This document shows positions 1 through 5,780 of a stretch of 13,193 nucleotides of DNA, one piece after another. The position numbers and the translations under genes were made by a program. Each line of letters opens with the position of its first letter. The first letter of the stretch is position 1. Location: NCBI GenBank assembly GCA_002407725.1, contig DHOD01000149.1:1-13193 (forward strand), in the 5' to 3' direction. This stretch comes from Christensenella sp. UBA5399. Its GTDB lineage: Bacteria; Bacillota; Clostridia; Christensenellales; Christensenellaceae. The notes under the pieces are model-generated. The model made no database searches, was not told the origin of the DNA, and was given only the letters and a program-made list of their open reading frames with translations.

Positions 1-582
1 TCAAGGATTGGGGGGCACGCCACCACCGGCAAGTCCACATTCCTCAAGATGGCCGCCATCAACGCCCTCCTCGGCGAGACACTCGCCACCTGCACCGCCA
101 AAGAATATCGCGCCGGTTTTTTCCATATCATGACCTCTATGGCGCTGCGTGACGATATGCTGGCGGGGGAGAGCTATTTTATCACTGAGCTTAAATCCTT
201 GCGGCGCATGCTGGACGCCACAATCGATGCGGGGCTTCCCTGCCTGTGCATTGTGGACGAGGTGCTGCGCGGCACCAACACCGGTGAGCGCATTGCCGCC
301 TCTTCAGCGCTGCTCCGGCGTTTTGCAAAATCGGATTGCGTCTGCATTGCCGCTACCCACGATATCGAGCTCACATACATACTGGGCGATATTTTTACCA
401 ACGTTCATTTTACCGAAGCAATCTCGGACGGGAGCATGCAGTTTGACTATCTGCTGAAGCAGGGGCGCTCAACCAGCACCAACGCAATCAAGTTGCTCTC
501 TGTCATGGGATATGACCCCGGCATTGTAGAAAGCGCAAACAGCCTGCTCGACCACTTCCGTCAGGAAGGGAAATGGATTTGA
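1..582 (+). CDS. MutS-family ATPase, C-terminal part (partial, 5' end outside window)
   Basis: The reading frame is open from base 1 and encodes the ATPase domain (domain V) of a MutS-like protein. A P-loop of the form GHATTGKST lies at nt 13-39. The Walker B segment CLCIVDEVLRGTNTGER has its Asp-Glu at nt 256-261. An ATHDIEL switch follows, and the tail GRSTSTNAIKLLSVMGY is the usual end of this family. The domain resembles the membrane-associated or MutS2-like clostridial proteins annotated simply as MutS-family mismatch repair protein, rather than canonical MutS, because the chain ends soon after the ATPase and lacks a long helix-turn-helix/dimerisation extension. ATP-driven DNA binding is inferred from the family; the true role of these paralogues is not established. 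The P-loop differs slightly from the usual GSNASGKST. The N-terminal part lies outside the window. No terminator is evident after the stop. Confidence 0.85.
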   Translation, partial: SRIGGHATTGKSTFLKMAAINALLGETLATCTAKEYRAGFFHIMTSMALRDDMLAGESYFITELKSLRRMLDATIDAGLPCLCIVDEVLRGTNTGERIAASSALLRRFAKSDCVCIAATHDIELTYILGDIFTNVHFTEAISDGSMQFDYLLKQGRSTSTNAIKLLSVMGYDPGIVESANSLLDHFRQEGKWI

Positions 583-675
583 AGTTTGCGCCAGAGTGTC
601 AAAAAATACCATTTGAGAAAATCTAATCCCCTCATAGACTTTTAACTTCCGGGGGAATATTTTGGAGGTATGATA

Positions 676-900
676 TCATTGTGTGATAATTTTTAATGTC
701 TCCGGCAACGCAAGAGCATTCTGTTCCTCGTACGTCCCTGCTTTTAAGGGAATTCTTAAAACCGTAGGTTCAAGGTAAATTCCGAAGGAATAGAGGGCAC
801 CCTGGGGTGTTAAGTCGCCGAAGGCGAAACTAGTATAATCCGCCGGAGGCACATTGACCCTAAAGGAATACCTGTAAGCTACCAAAGATACTCCGCACAC
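676..900 (-). CDS. Doubtful small ORF across hairpin array 1 (GTG start, 74 aa)
   Basis: A 74-codon frame on the minus strand begins with GTG and ends with TGA just inside 676. The peptide is rich in aromatic residues and proline (for example VPPADYTSFAFGDLTPQG) and matches no family I can name. Against it: there is no convincing ribosome binding site before the GTG (only a weak AGACAGG), no clear promoter, and the coding positions coincide with hairpin stems. It may simply be the reading frame that a repeat element happens to leave open. For it: the frame is uninterrupted and the composition is not obviously random. If the element is multicopy, this frame would be annotated as a recurring hypothetical protein. 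Confidence 0.2.
   Translation of the reverse strand: MCGVSLVAYRYSFRVNVPPADYTSFAFGDLTPQGALYSFGIYLEPTVLRIPLKAGTYEEQNALALPETLKIITQ
742..827. repeat. Array of five evenly spaced short hairpins (array 1)
   Basis: Five consecutive perfect inverted repeats are visible: TTTTAAG/CTTAAAA (742-748 with 755-761), AACC-GTA-GGTT (760-770), ATTCC-GAA-GGAAT (779-791), CACCC-TG-GGGTG (798-809) and TCGCC-GAA-GGCGA (815-827). The last four have centres about 18-20 nt apart. Three have three-base loops of GNA type (GTA, GAA, GAA) closed by a C-G pair, a loop class known to be unusually stable in single-stranded DNA. A weaker AGG-AATA-CCT repeat follows at 864-873. The array could be a dispersed repeat element, a structured RNA, or a single-stranded-DNA target. 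A 74-codon frame crosses it on the minus strand. Confidence 0.55.
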
Positions 901-964
901 CCTGTCTATCGTTTTCGGTTAAACCACTTTATCAACGCTTAAATGGCTTTAAAACCCACATTCA

Positions 965-976
965 TAAGGTACCTTA
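965..976. promoter_or_regulatory. Upstream operator-like palindrome TAAGGTACCTTA
   Basis: This is a perfect 12-bp palindrome ending 10 bp before the -35 box. It shares the core AAGGTACCTT/TAGGTACCTA-type sequence (central AGGTACCT) with the palindrome over the transcription start. Paired sites of this kind are typical for dimeric MarR regulators; binding by the adjacent MarR protein is inferred. Confidence 0.6.
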
Positions 977-986
977 AAAATAATTG

Positions 987-1015
987 TTGACATTGTGAGG
1001 CAAGCGTTTTATAAT
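987..1015 (+). promoter_or_regulatory. Consensus sigma-A promoter of the marR unit
   Basis: A perfect TTGACA (987-992) and a perfect TATAAT (1010-1015) are separated by 17 bp, ideal vegetative promoter geometry. Transcription would start near 1022, at the edge of the downstream palindrome. An unregulated promoter of this strength would be very active, which fits a promoter held down by its own repressor. Confidence 0.9.
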
Positions 1016-1023
1016 AGCCTTAG

Positions 1024-1035
1024 TTAGGTACCTAA
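1024..1035. promoter_or_regulatory. Downstream operator-like palindrome TTAGGTACCTAA
   Basis: This is a perfect 12-bp palindrome directly after the expected transcription start. It has the same AGGTACCT core as the palindrome at 965-976, with centres 59 bp apart. A repressor bound here would block promoter clearance. Confidence 0.65.
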
Positions 1036-1060
1036 AATCCATTGAAAGGAGCTTAAAATT

Positions 1061-1612
1061 ATGAGCAATGATTTATTTGCAGAATTTGCGGCGACAATGC
1101 ACCTGATGCGCAGGGCCATGGGCCAGAACGACCCGCGGCGCGCCGTCCACCAGGGGCAGGGCAGGCTGCTGGCCGTTATTGCTGAAATGCAGCCCACCAA
1201 CCAAAAGGACCTTGTGGATAGGCTTGACATACGCCCGTCCTCACTGAGCGAGCTGATGGGAAAGCTGGAACAGAAAGGGCTGATCGCAAGAAAGCAGGAC
1301 GAGAACGACAAACGGAACTATATTGTGACACTGACGGATGAGGGCACGCGTATGGCAGGGCAGGTTGCCGAACAGAGCAAAGAGTTTGAGGAAAAACTGT
1401 TTGGCGCGCTGACACAGGAGGAGCGCGTGCAACTGAAGGGCCTTTTGGAAAAGCTTAACGTCGCATGGCAGTCACTTGCCGAAGAGCAGGGCGCATGCCG
1501 CCACGCGCATGCAAATCCACCGTTTGGCATGGGCGGCCACGGCCCACACGTCCCCGAAAGCAGGATGCGTATGCGCGGTTTCCCGTGCACCAAGGAAAGC
1601 GGGGGATGGTGA
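1061..1612 (+). CDS. MarR-family transcriptional regulator with Cys/His-rich tail
   Basis: The 183-residue protein has the MarR winged-helix fold. A helix-turn-helix spans about residues 47-80 (NQKDLVDRLDIRPSSLSELM), followed by the wing and strand DENDKRNYIVTLTDEG, with flanking dimerisation helices. AAAGGAG at 1045-1051 lies 9 nt before the ATG and fixes the start. MarR proteins are cytosolic dimers that usually repress their own unit and an efflux or stress gene, releasing DNA on ligand binding or oxidation. Residues 146-183 form an unusual tail after the fold, with Cys146, His148, His150, His160, His163 and Cys176 in a Gly/Pro-rich context. This could bind metal or act as a redox sensor, but that is inference. 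The promoter and the two AGGTACCT palindromes suggest autorepression. The stop overlaps the start of a microprotein (TGATG). No transporter is present in the unit. Confidence 0.9.
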   Translation: MSNDLFAEFAATMHLMRRAMGQNDPRRAVHQGQGRLLAVIAEMQPTNQKDLVDRLDIRPSSLSELMGKLEQKGLIARKQDENDKRNYIVTLTDEGTRMAGQVAEQSKEFEEKLFGALTQEERVQLKGLLEKLNVAWQSLAEEQGACRHAHANPPFGMGGHGPHVPESRMRMRGFPCTKESGGW

Positions 1613-1692
1613 TGATTTCAACGTTGATCATGTTATTTCAGTTGATCAAACACAATCTCGGGTTCTATGACGAGGAGCCACAGGCTGCTTAA
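1612..1692 (+). CDS. 26-aa microprotein translationally coupled to marR
   Basis: An ATG overlapping the marR stop (TGATG, 1610-1614) opens a frame encoding MISTLIMLFQLIKHNLGFYD followed by EEPQAA. A GGGGGA stretch at 1601-1606 provides a plausible ribosome binding site about 6 nt upstream. The first 13 residues are hydrophobic, then a basic pair (KH) is followed by an acidic end, so the peptide may be a small membrane-associated helix. The stop is followed within 4 bp by the terminator stem, so the transcript ends exactly here. This layout argues for a genuine last cistron rather than a chance frame. The family is unknown; it could modulate MarR or sense membrane state, but nothing in the sequence proves this. 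Confidence 0.5.
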   Translation: MISTLIMLFQLIKHNLGFYDEEPQAA

Positions 1693-1695
1693 CAC

Positions 1696-1733
1696 AAAAC
1701 GCACGAGGCTGTTTCAGCCTCGTGCGTTTTTAT
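1696..1733. terminator. Strong bidirectional intrinsic terminator
   Basis: A perfect 16-bp stem (1696-1711 with 1715-1730) with a TTT loop is flanked by AAAA on the left and a T run (TTTTTAT) on the right. It can end transcription from both the marR unit (plus) and the thioesterase gene (minus), which converge on it. Confidence 0.93.
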
Positions 1734-1735
1734 CT

Positions 1736-2167
1736 TTACTCCCGGTTCTGTTCCGCCACGCCCTCAAGCAGCGCATATAGCTCCGGTATCGCCCGGTTCA
1801 GGCGCATAATTCCGTGCTCGCCGCTGGAAAGAAAGCAGTGCGTGCTCTCCCCCGTTGTGCGCACATCGCCGGTTTCGTGATCGGTGATCAGGTAACCCAC
1901 CACCATCTTGACCGGGGTCAGCTGCCTGATCGATACCGCGATATCCACAACATCCCCAAACCGCACCATACTCTTGTACTGGCAGCAGACCTCCAGCACC
2001 GCAATATCAACGCCTTCCTCCACCGTCCTGTCGTATCCGTAACCAATCTGTTCCATAAAATCCACACGTGCCTCTTCAAACCAGCGAATGTAGTTTCCGT
2101 GGTGGATAATCGCCATCTGGTCCGTTTCGTAATACTGTGCTTTTCTCACATATGGTTTTATTTGCAT
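1736..2167 (-). CDS. 4HBT (hotdog-fold) acyl-CoA thioesterase, YbgC/FcbC-like
   Basis: The 143-residue protein has the length and pattern of single-domain hotdog thioesterases. The N-terminal motif YYETDQMAIIHHGNYIRWFEEAR corresponds to the family signature, with the catalytic-type Asp16 followed by His22-His23 and Asn25-Tyr26 leading into the long hotdog helix. Such enzymes hydrolyse acyl-CoA thioesters in the cytosol; substrate choice (short-chain, aromatic or other) cannot be read here. GGAGG (minus strand, 2180-2176) lies 8 nt before the ATG and supports the start. The gene is divergent from the radical SAM gene with about 98 bp between starts, and it ends against the bidirectional terminator. 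Its link to the neighbour is unproven. Confidence 0.88.
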   Translation of the reverse strand: MQIKPYVRKAQYYETDQMAIIHHGNYIRWFEEARVDFMEQIGYGYDRTVEEGVDIAVLEVCCQYKSMVRFGDVVDIAVSIRQLTPVKMVVGYLITDHETGDVRTTGESTHCFLSSGEHGIMRLNRAIPELYALLEGVAEQNRE

Positions 2168-2230
2168 GTGCCGTTCCTCCGCAACAACGTTTTTTTCGTA
2201 ATACTATCATACCATATCATGTTCCTTGTG

Positions 2231-2259
2231 TTTCCATTTCTTTAATAAAATAGTATACT
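2231..2259 (+). promoter_or_regulatory. Probable promoter of the radical SAM gene
   Basis: TTTCCA (2231-2236) and TATACT (2254-2259) are separated by 17 bp. The -10 is good and the -35 is partial (4 of 6). The expected start of transcription falls at about 2266, on the ATG itself, so the mRNA may be leaderless. A TATGAT (minus strand, 2211-2206) could serve the divergent thioesterase, with only a poor -35. Confidence 0.45.
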
Positions 2260-2265
2260 GGATGT

Positions 2266-3231
2266 ATGATTCGCATCCAACATTTAGGCAACGGCGGCAT
2301 CATGGCCAACTACAAGTGCTCCGCGGCGTGCAGGCACTGTCTTTACGCATGCTCGCCCAGCCGCACGGGCGGCTACATGACACCCGAAACCATGCGCGAA
2401 GTTCTCCCCCTGATGCGCCTGGCCGGTTGTTATTCCGCGCACATCGGCGGCGGGGAGCCCTTTCTTCATTTTGAAGGTTTGCTGACATTGACCAACGAAA
2501 TGCGCCGGGCAGGCATCGCGGTAGATTATATCGAAACCAACGCCTCGTGGTTTAATGCGGGTGCTGCCGCGCAGCTGGACGCACTGGCCGCCGACCACCA
2601 TACGCTCTGCATTTCGATAGACCCTTTTCACGCCGAATATATCCCCACCCAAAAGCCGCTGGCGCTTGCCGCAGCCTGTGATGACGCCGGGGTGCAGTAC
2701 TTCCTCTGGCAGCAGCAGTTTTTGCCGCAGCTTCGGCATGCCGGGGTGAATGACAAACAAAGCCGCGCCCAATTGGAAAGTGCGCTGGGCCACGACTACA
2801 TCATTCACACGGCAGAGCATTACGGCATCACAATGGGCGGCCGTGCCGTCAATATCGGGCACGAATTTTATCACAAAAAGGATATTGCTTCACTACTCGA
2901 TGGAAAGCCGTGCAGCCGCGTGACCTCCACCGATCACTACCACATCGATATGTACGGACGGTTCATCCCGCCGGGATGCACCGGCATCGCGGTGCCGCTG
3001 ACCGATGCGCTGGATGGTACCTCCGGCAGGTATATTGTCTGGGAATCCCTCTCCCGCGGCGGGGTGCGCGCGCTGTATGACCTTGCAACTGCGGAAGGCT
3101 ATACCGCGCAAGCCGGCGGCTATACATCAAAATGCGATTTTTGCTTTGACATGCGGTGCTGGCTTGCACAAACCGGCGATTACCCTGAACTGGACGCCGA
3201 ACATTACCAGGAGTCCTTAAAACACTACTGA
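2266..3231 (+). CDS. Radical SAM protein with SPASM-like C-terminal cysteines
   Basis: The 321-residue protein carries the radical SAM signature Cys18-x3-Cys22-x2-Cys25 (within MANYKCSAACRHCLYAC), which binds the [4Fe-4S] cluster that cleaves S-adenosylmethionine. The GGE motif follows at Gly62-Gly63-Glu64. A second cysteine set lies after the barrel: Cys216, Cys238, then Cys290-x2-Cys293-x4-Cys298. This resembles the SPASM/Twitch auxiliary-cluster domain used by peptide-modifying and dehydrogenating enzymes. I do not recognise the exact subfamily. No precursor peptide or maturation partner is visible nearby, so a RiPP role is not supported. The start at 2266 is chosen because the residues before Cys18 form the first barrel strand; there is no clear ribosome binding site. 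The gene stands alone, divergent from a thioesterase and ended by a terminator. Confidence 0.88.
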   Translation: MIRIQHLGNGGIMANYKCSAACRHCLYACSPSRTGGYMTPETMREVLPLMRLAGCYSAHIGGGEPFLHFEGLLTLTNEMRRAGIAVDYIETNASWFNAGAAAQLDALAADHHTLCISIDPFHAEYIPTQKPLALAAACDDAGVQYFLWQQQFLPQLRHAGVNDKQSRAQLESALGHDYIIHTAEHYGITMGGRAVNIGHEFYHKKDIASLLDGKPCSRVTSTDHYHIDMYGRFIPPGCTGIAVPLTDALDGTSGRYIVWESLSRGGVRALYDLATAEGYTAQAGGYTSKCDFCFDMRCWLAQTGDYPELDAEHYQESLKHY

Positions 3232-3240
3232 CCTTATAGT

Positions 3241-3284
3241 ATAAAAAGCCTCTCCCACCGTGGCAGGCGGAAGAGGCTTTTTAT
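3241..3284. terminator. Bidirectional intrinsic terminator
   Basis: A 13-bp perfect stem pairs ATAAAAAGCCTCT (3241-3253) with its complement at 3272-3284, enclosing an 18-nt loop that may fold a little further. T runs face both directions. It lies between the convergent radical SAM (plus) and MATE (minus) genes. Confidence 0.88.
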
Positions 3285-3327
3285 GGTTGTATGATCGCCG
3301 GGGCACATTGGCCTCGAAACATGCTTG

Positions 3328-4731
3328 CTACACACTTTCGTCCAACACAGGCGCGCATGTCCCGGGGCATTGCCGCATCTCCATGTTCAGCTTGTGCTTC
3401 AGCTTTCGCATCTCGCGGTAATATGCGAATATCAGGTAAATCGCCGCGCCCACCCATGCGGCAATTTCGGCATAAAATATTCCCGTTTCGCCCATCAGCA
3501 GCGGGAAGGCCAGCGCCGCCGTCACACGCATCGCAAACTCAATGATGCCGGACACCATCGGCCCAATCGCGTTGCCCAGGCCCTGCAGCGCCGAACGGTA
3601 CGCGTGCAACAGGTACAGCGAAAGCAAGAACATGCTCATGATCACCAGGTAACGGTATGCTATATCCAGCACCTCCGCTGCATTTGCCTCTGCCGAGGAG
3701 ACAAACAGCCCCAGCAGCCCCCGCCCAAACAGTATCATTGCCACAGAAATCGCAACCGAGATGATCACCGACAGCTTCAACACGCTTTTCATGCCTTCCT
3801 CTACACGGTGCAGCTTTTTGGCGCCCAGGTTCTGGCCGGTATATGTCGTCATGGAATATCCAAACGCAATCGCCGTGCTTTCCAGCAATCCGTAAAGCTT
3901 GTTTGTTGCGGTGAACCCCGCAACAAACAGGAACCCAAGCCCATTGATGACCGATTGCAGCACCATGCCGCCCACTGCAATAATGCCCTGCTGCAGCCCC
4001 AGCGGCGTACCCAGCTTCAGCATCCGTCCCATCAGGGGGCGGTCCACCTTCCAATCGGCTTTTTCCGGACGCACCGCATCTATTTTGCGGATGACCGCAA
4101 AGCAATACACAAATGAGATAAACTGTGCGATCACCGTCGCAACGGCTGCGCCCACAATCCCCCATCCAAAAACTATCACAAAAAGCAAGTCCAGCCCTAC
4201 ATTGATGACCGCGGCAATCACCATTGCCACAAGCGGCGTTTTGCCGTTGCCCAGTGCGCGCAGTATAGCCGCCGTCATGTTGTATGCCATGACCACCAGC
4301 GTTCCCGCAAAAATTGTTGTCAGGTACGCATTCGCACCATCATAAATATCTACAGGCGTATTCAACAGGCGGAGCATGGGCCCCGCAATCAGCACGCCTG
4401 TCACGGTCAGCGCGCTGCCAATAACCACCGTCAGAATGGCGGACATCGCAATCGACTTTTTCACCATACCATAGTTGCCCGCGCCAAAATGCTGTGCAAC
4501 CAGTATCGCAAACCCCTGGGTAAAACCATGCACCATCCAGAGTATCATCCAGTTGATCCAGTCCGTCGCACCCAACGCGGCAAGCGCATTCACGCCCACG
4601 CCCTGCCCCACAATGATGGTATCCACCACCATATAAAGCTGCTGGCCCAAATTCCCCAGCATCAGCGGCAACGCAAACGTCAGTATTAACTTTGTGGGGT
4701 TTCCCCGCGTCATATCCCTTACATTACTCAT
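3328..4731 (-). CDS. MATE-family multidrug/cation efflux transporter
   Basis: The 467-residue polytopic membrane protein opens with MSNVRDMTRGNPTKLILTFA followed by LPLMLGNLGQQLYMVVDTII, the typical first helix of bacterial NorM/DinF-like MATE exporters. About 12 hydrophobic segments run through the chain, in two repeated halves (the second begins near LKLGTPLGLQQGIIAVGGMV). MATE proteins export cationic drugs or metabolites using a Na+ or H+ gradient; the substrate is not readable. The frame is open upstream to 4848, but the ATG at 4731 is preferred because family members start about ten residues before the first helix. Its local ribosome binding site is weak (AGG about 10 nt upstream), while a strong AGGAGG sits more than 30 nt upstream. 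The gene is divergent from an AraC-type regulator and shares an overlapping operator region with it, suggesting that the regulator controls this pump. Confidence 0.93.
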   Translation of the reverse strand: MSNVRDMTRGNPTKLILTFALPLMLGNLGQQLYMVVDTIIVGQGVGVNALAALGATDWINWMILWMVHGFTQGFAILVAQHFGAGNYGMVKKSIAMSAILTVVIGSALTVTGVLIAGPMLRLLNTPVDIYDGANAYLTTIFAGTLVVMAYNMTAAILRALGNGKTPLVAMVIAAVINVGLDLLFVIVFGWGIVGAAVATVIAQFISFVYCFAVIRKIDAVRPEKADWKVDRPLMGRMLKLGTPLGLQQGIIAVGGMVLQSVINGLGFLFVAGFTATNKLYGLLESTAIAFGYSMTTYTGQNLGAKKLHRVEEGMKSVLKLSVIISVAISVAMILFGRGLLGLFVSSAEANAAEVLDIAYRYLVIMSMFLLSLYLLHAYRSALQGLGNAIGPMVSGIIEFAMRVTAALAFPLLMGETGIFYAEIAAWVGAAIYLIFAYYREMRKLKHKLNMEMRQCPGTCAPVLDESV

Positions 4732-4756
4732 AACTGCAGCCTGCCCAGACCTCGTC

Positions 4757-4785
4757 TTGACAGTCCTCCTTTTTACAAGTATAAT
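4757..4785 (+). promoter_or_regulatory. Consensus sigma-A promoter of the AraC-type regulator gene
   Basis: A perfect TTGACA (4757-4762) and a perfect TATAAT (4780-4785) are 17 bp apart. Transcription would begin near 4792, giving a leader of about 70 nt. The left arm of the inverted repeat overlaps the spacer and the first bases of the -10 box. Confidence 0.88.
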
Positions 4786-4812
4786 GATAGTACAATAAAT
4801 TCTACTTGTAAA
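4772..4812. promoter_or_regulatory. Shared operator candidate: 10-bp inverted repeat with 21-bp spacer
   Basis: TTTACAAGTA (4772-4781) and TACTTGTAAA (4803-4812) are perfect inverted copies, with centres 31 bp apart, about three helical turns. One arm overlaps the plus promoter and the other overlaps the minus -35. This placement suits a dimeric regulator acting on both promoters. The AraC-type protein encoded at 4863 is the obvious candidate, by position only. Confidence 0.65.
4784..4812 (-). promoter_or_regulatory. Promoter of the MATE gene
   Basis: On the minus strand TTTACA (4812-4807, 5 of 6) and TATCAT (4789-4784, 5 of 6) are 17 bp apart. Transcription would start near 4777. The -35 box lies inside the right arm of the inverted repeat, and the promoter overlaps the divergent one, so the two genes could be controlled by one bound regulator. 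Confidence 0.7.
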
Positions 4813-4862
4813 TATAAAATTCGTGTCTTTATATAACAATAATACCAAAGGAGCAAGGGAAG

Positions 4863-5762
4863 ATGCTAATCAAAGTTGAAGTGGATAAAAACTTCCGTGA
4901 ACGCATGGTTTACGATAATCCGCTTTTCCCGTTCCAGACCTGCACCGATGTTTTCTCGCGGTTTATTGCCAACACCCTCAACTGTCACTGGCATCCCGAG
5001 TTTGAATTTGGTATTGTGCTGAAAAGCGAGGTGGAGTACTACATCAACGACAACCACATCCACCTGAAGGAAGGCGACGGCATATTTATCAACTCCAACA
5101 CCATGCACATGGCGACCACTACGGTCCAGTTCCGTGACGCAATGATGGCTACCATTGTTTTCTCCCCGCAATTTTTGTCAGGCAATATCTCCGGCCCAAT
5201 TTATCAGAAATATATACAGCCCGTGGTGAGCAACAGCGACCAGGCGGGCTTTGTGCTCTCCCCTTCCCGCGATTGGCAAAGGCAAATTATCCAGGCGCTG
5301 CTTGATGCCTACGCGCTTGACGAAACAAGCATCGGTTACGAACTAAAGTGTTCCGCGCTCATTCAGGATATGTGGCACACGCTTGTCTCCCACTTTTCGG
5401 ATGCGGGCATCAACCCGGCCGAACGCGGCGGCGATAGGCGCTGCGAGGAAAGGGTCCGCGCAATGCTTTCATTTATACACGATCATTATTCGGAGGATAT
5501 CTCCATTATGGATATTGCGGAAGCGGCCAACGTGAGCCGCAGCGAATGCTTCCGCAGCTTCAAAAAAATCACCAACAAAAAGCCGGTGGAATACATCAAC
5601 GAATACCGGCTTGCACAGGCTGCCGCGCTGTTGCTCGAAACGAACCGTGCCGTATCGGAGATCAGCATGGACTGCGGTTTTTCCAGTTCCAGCTATTTTG
5701 GGAAGCTGTTTCGTGAAAAGACAGGCATGTCGCCGGGCAGCTTTAGGAGTCCGGGCGCATAG
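4863..5762 (+). CDS. AraC-family transcriptional regulator (cupin sensor plus double HTH)
   Basis: The 299-residue protein has an N-terminal cupin-like ligand domain with the motif HWHPEFEF at residues 42-49 and further beta strands to about residue 120. The C-terminal AraC/XylS DNA-binding domain has two helix-turn-helix units, about residues 212-235 (ISIMDIAEAANVSRSECFRS) and 263-290 (SEISMDCGFSSSSYFGKLF), ending in the usual FREKTGMSPGSFR box. AAAGGAG (4847-4853) lies 9 nt before the ATG. It is divergent from the MATE gene and shares its operator region, so local control of the pump in response to a small molecule is likely; whether it activates or represses is unknown. No terminator is clear after the gene, so some read-through into the ABC operon is possible. 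Confidence 0.93.
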   Translation: MLIKVEVDKNFRERMVYDNPLFPFQTCTDVFSRFIANTLNCHWHPEFEFGIVLKSEVEYYINDNHIHLKEGDGIFINSNTMHMATTTVQFRDAMMATIVFSPQFLSGNISGPIYQKYIQPVVSNSDQAGFVLSPSRDWQRQIIQALLDAYALDETSIGYELKCSALIQDMWHTLVSHFSDAGINPAERGGDRRCEERVRAMLSFIHDHYSEDISIMDIAEAANVSRSECFRSFKKITNKKPVEYINEYRLAQAAALLLETNRAVSEISMDCGFSSSSYFGKLFREKTGMSPGSFRSPGA

Positions 5763-5780
5763 TATAAACCATTATTTTTC

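Larger units (their letters stand above)
583..964. other. Gene-poor intergenic stretch between MutS-like gene and MarR promoter
   Basis: This stretch is visibly more AT-rich than the flanking genes. Bases 583-740 hold nothing I recognise; a GGAGG at 663-667 is followed at once by a nine-codon frame and is probably meaningless. Bases 742-827 carry a chain of hairpins listed separately. Bases 905-964 show no clear element. No tRNA or known riboswitch pattern is visible. Confidence 0.6.

Noticed and set aside
676..905. CRISPR array explanation for the evenly spaced hairpins
   Set aside because: The units are not direct repeats of one sequence; each hairpin has a different stem and there are no uniform spacers.
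3325..4116. 263-codon plus-strand frame opposite the MATE gene
   Set aside because: The peptide is His/Arg/Gln-rich and matches nothing; the opposite strand clearly encodes the transporter.
4732..4848. Longer MATE N-terminus starting at 4848
   Set aside because: It would cross both promoters and the operator, and family members begin about ten residues before the first helix, as with the ATG at 4731.
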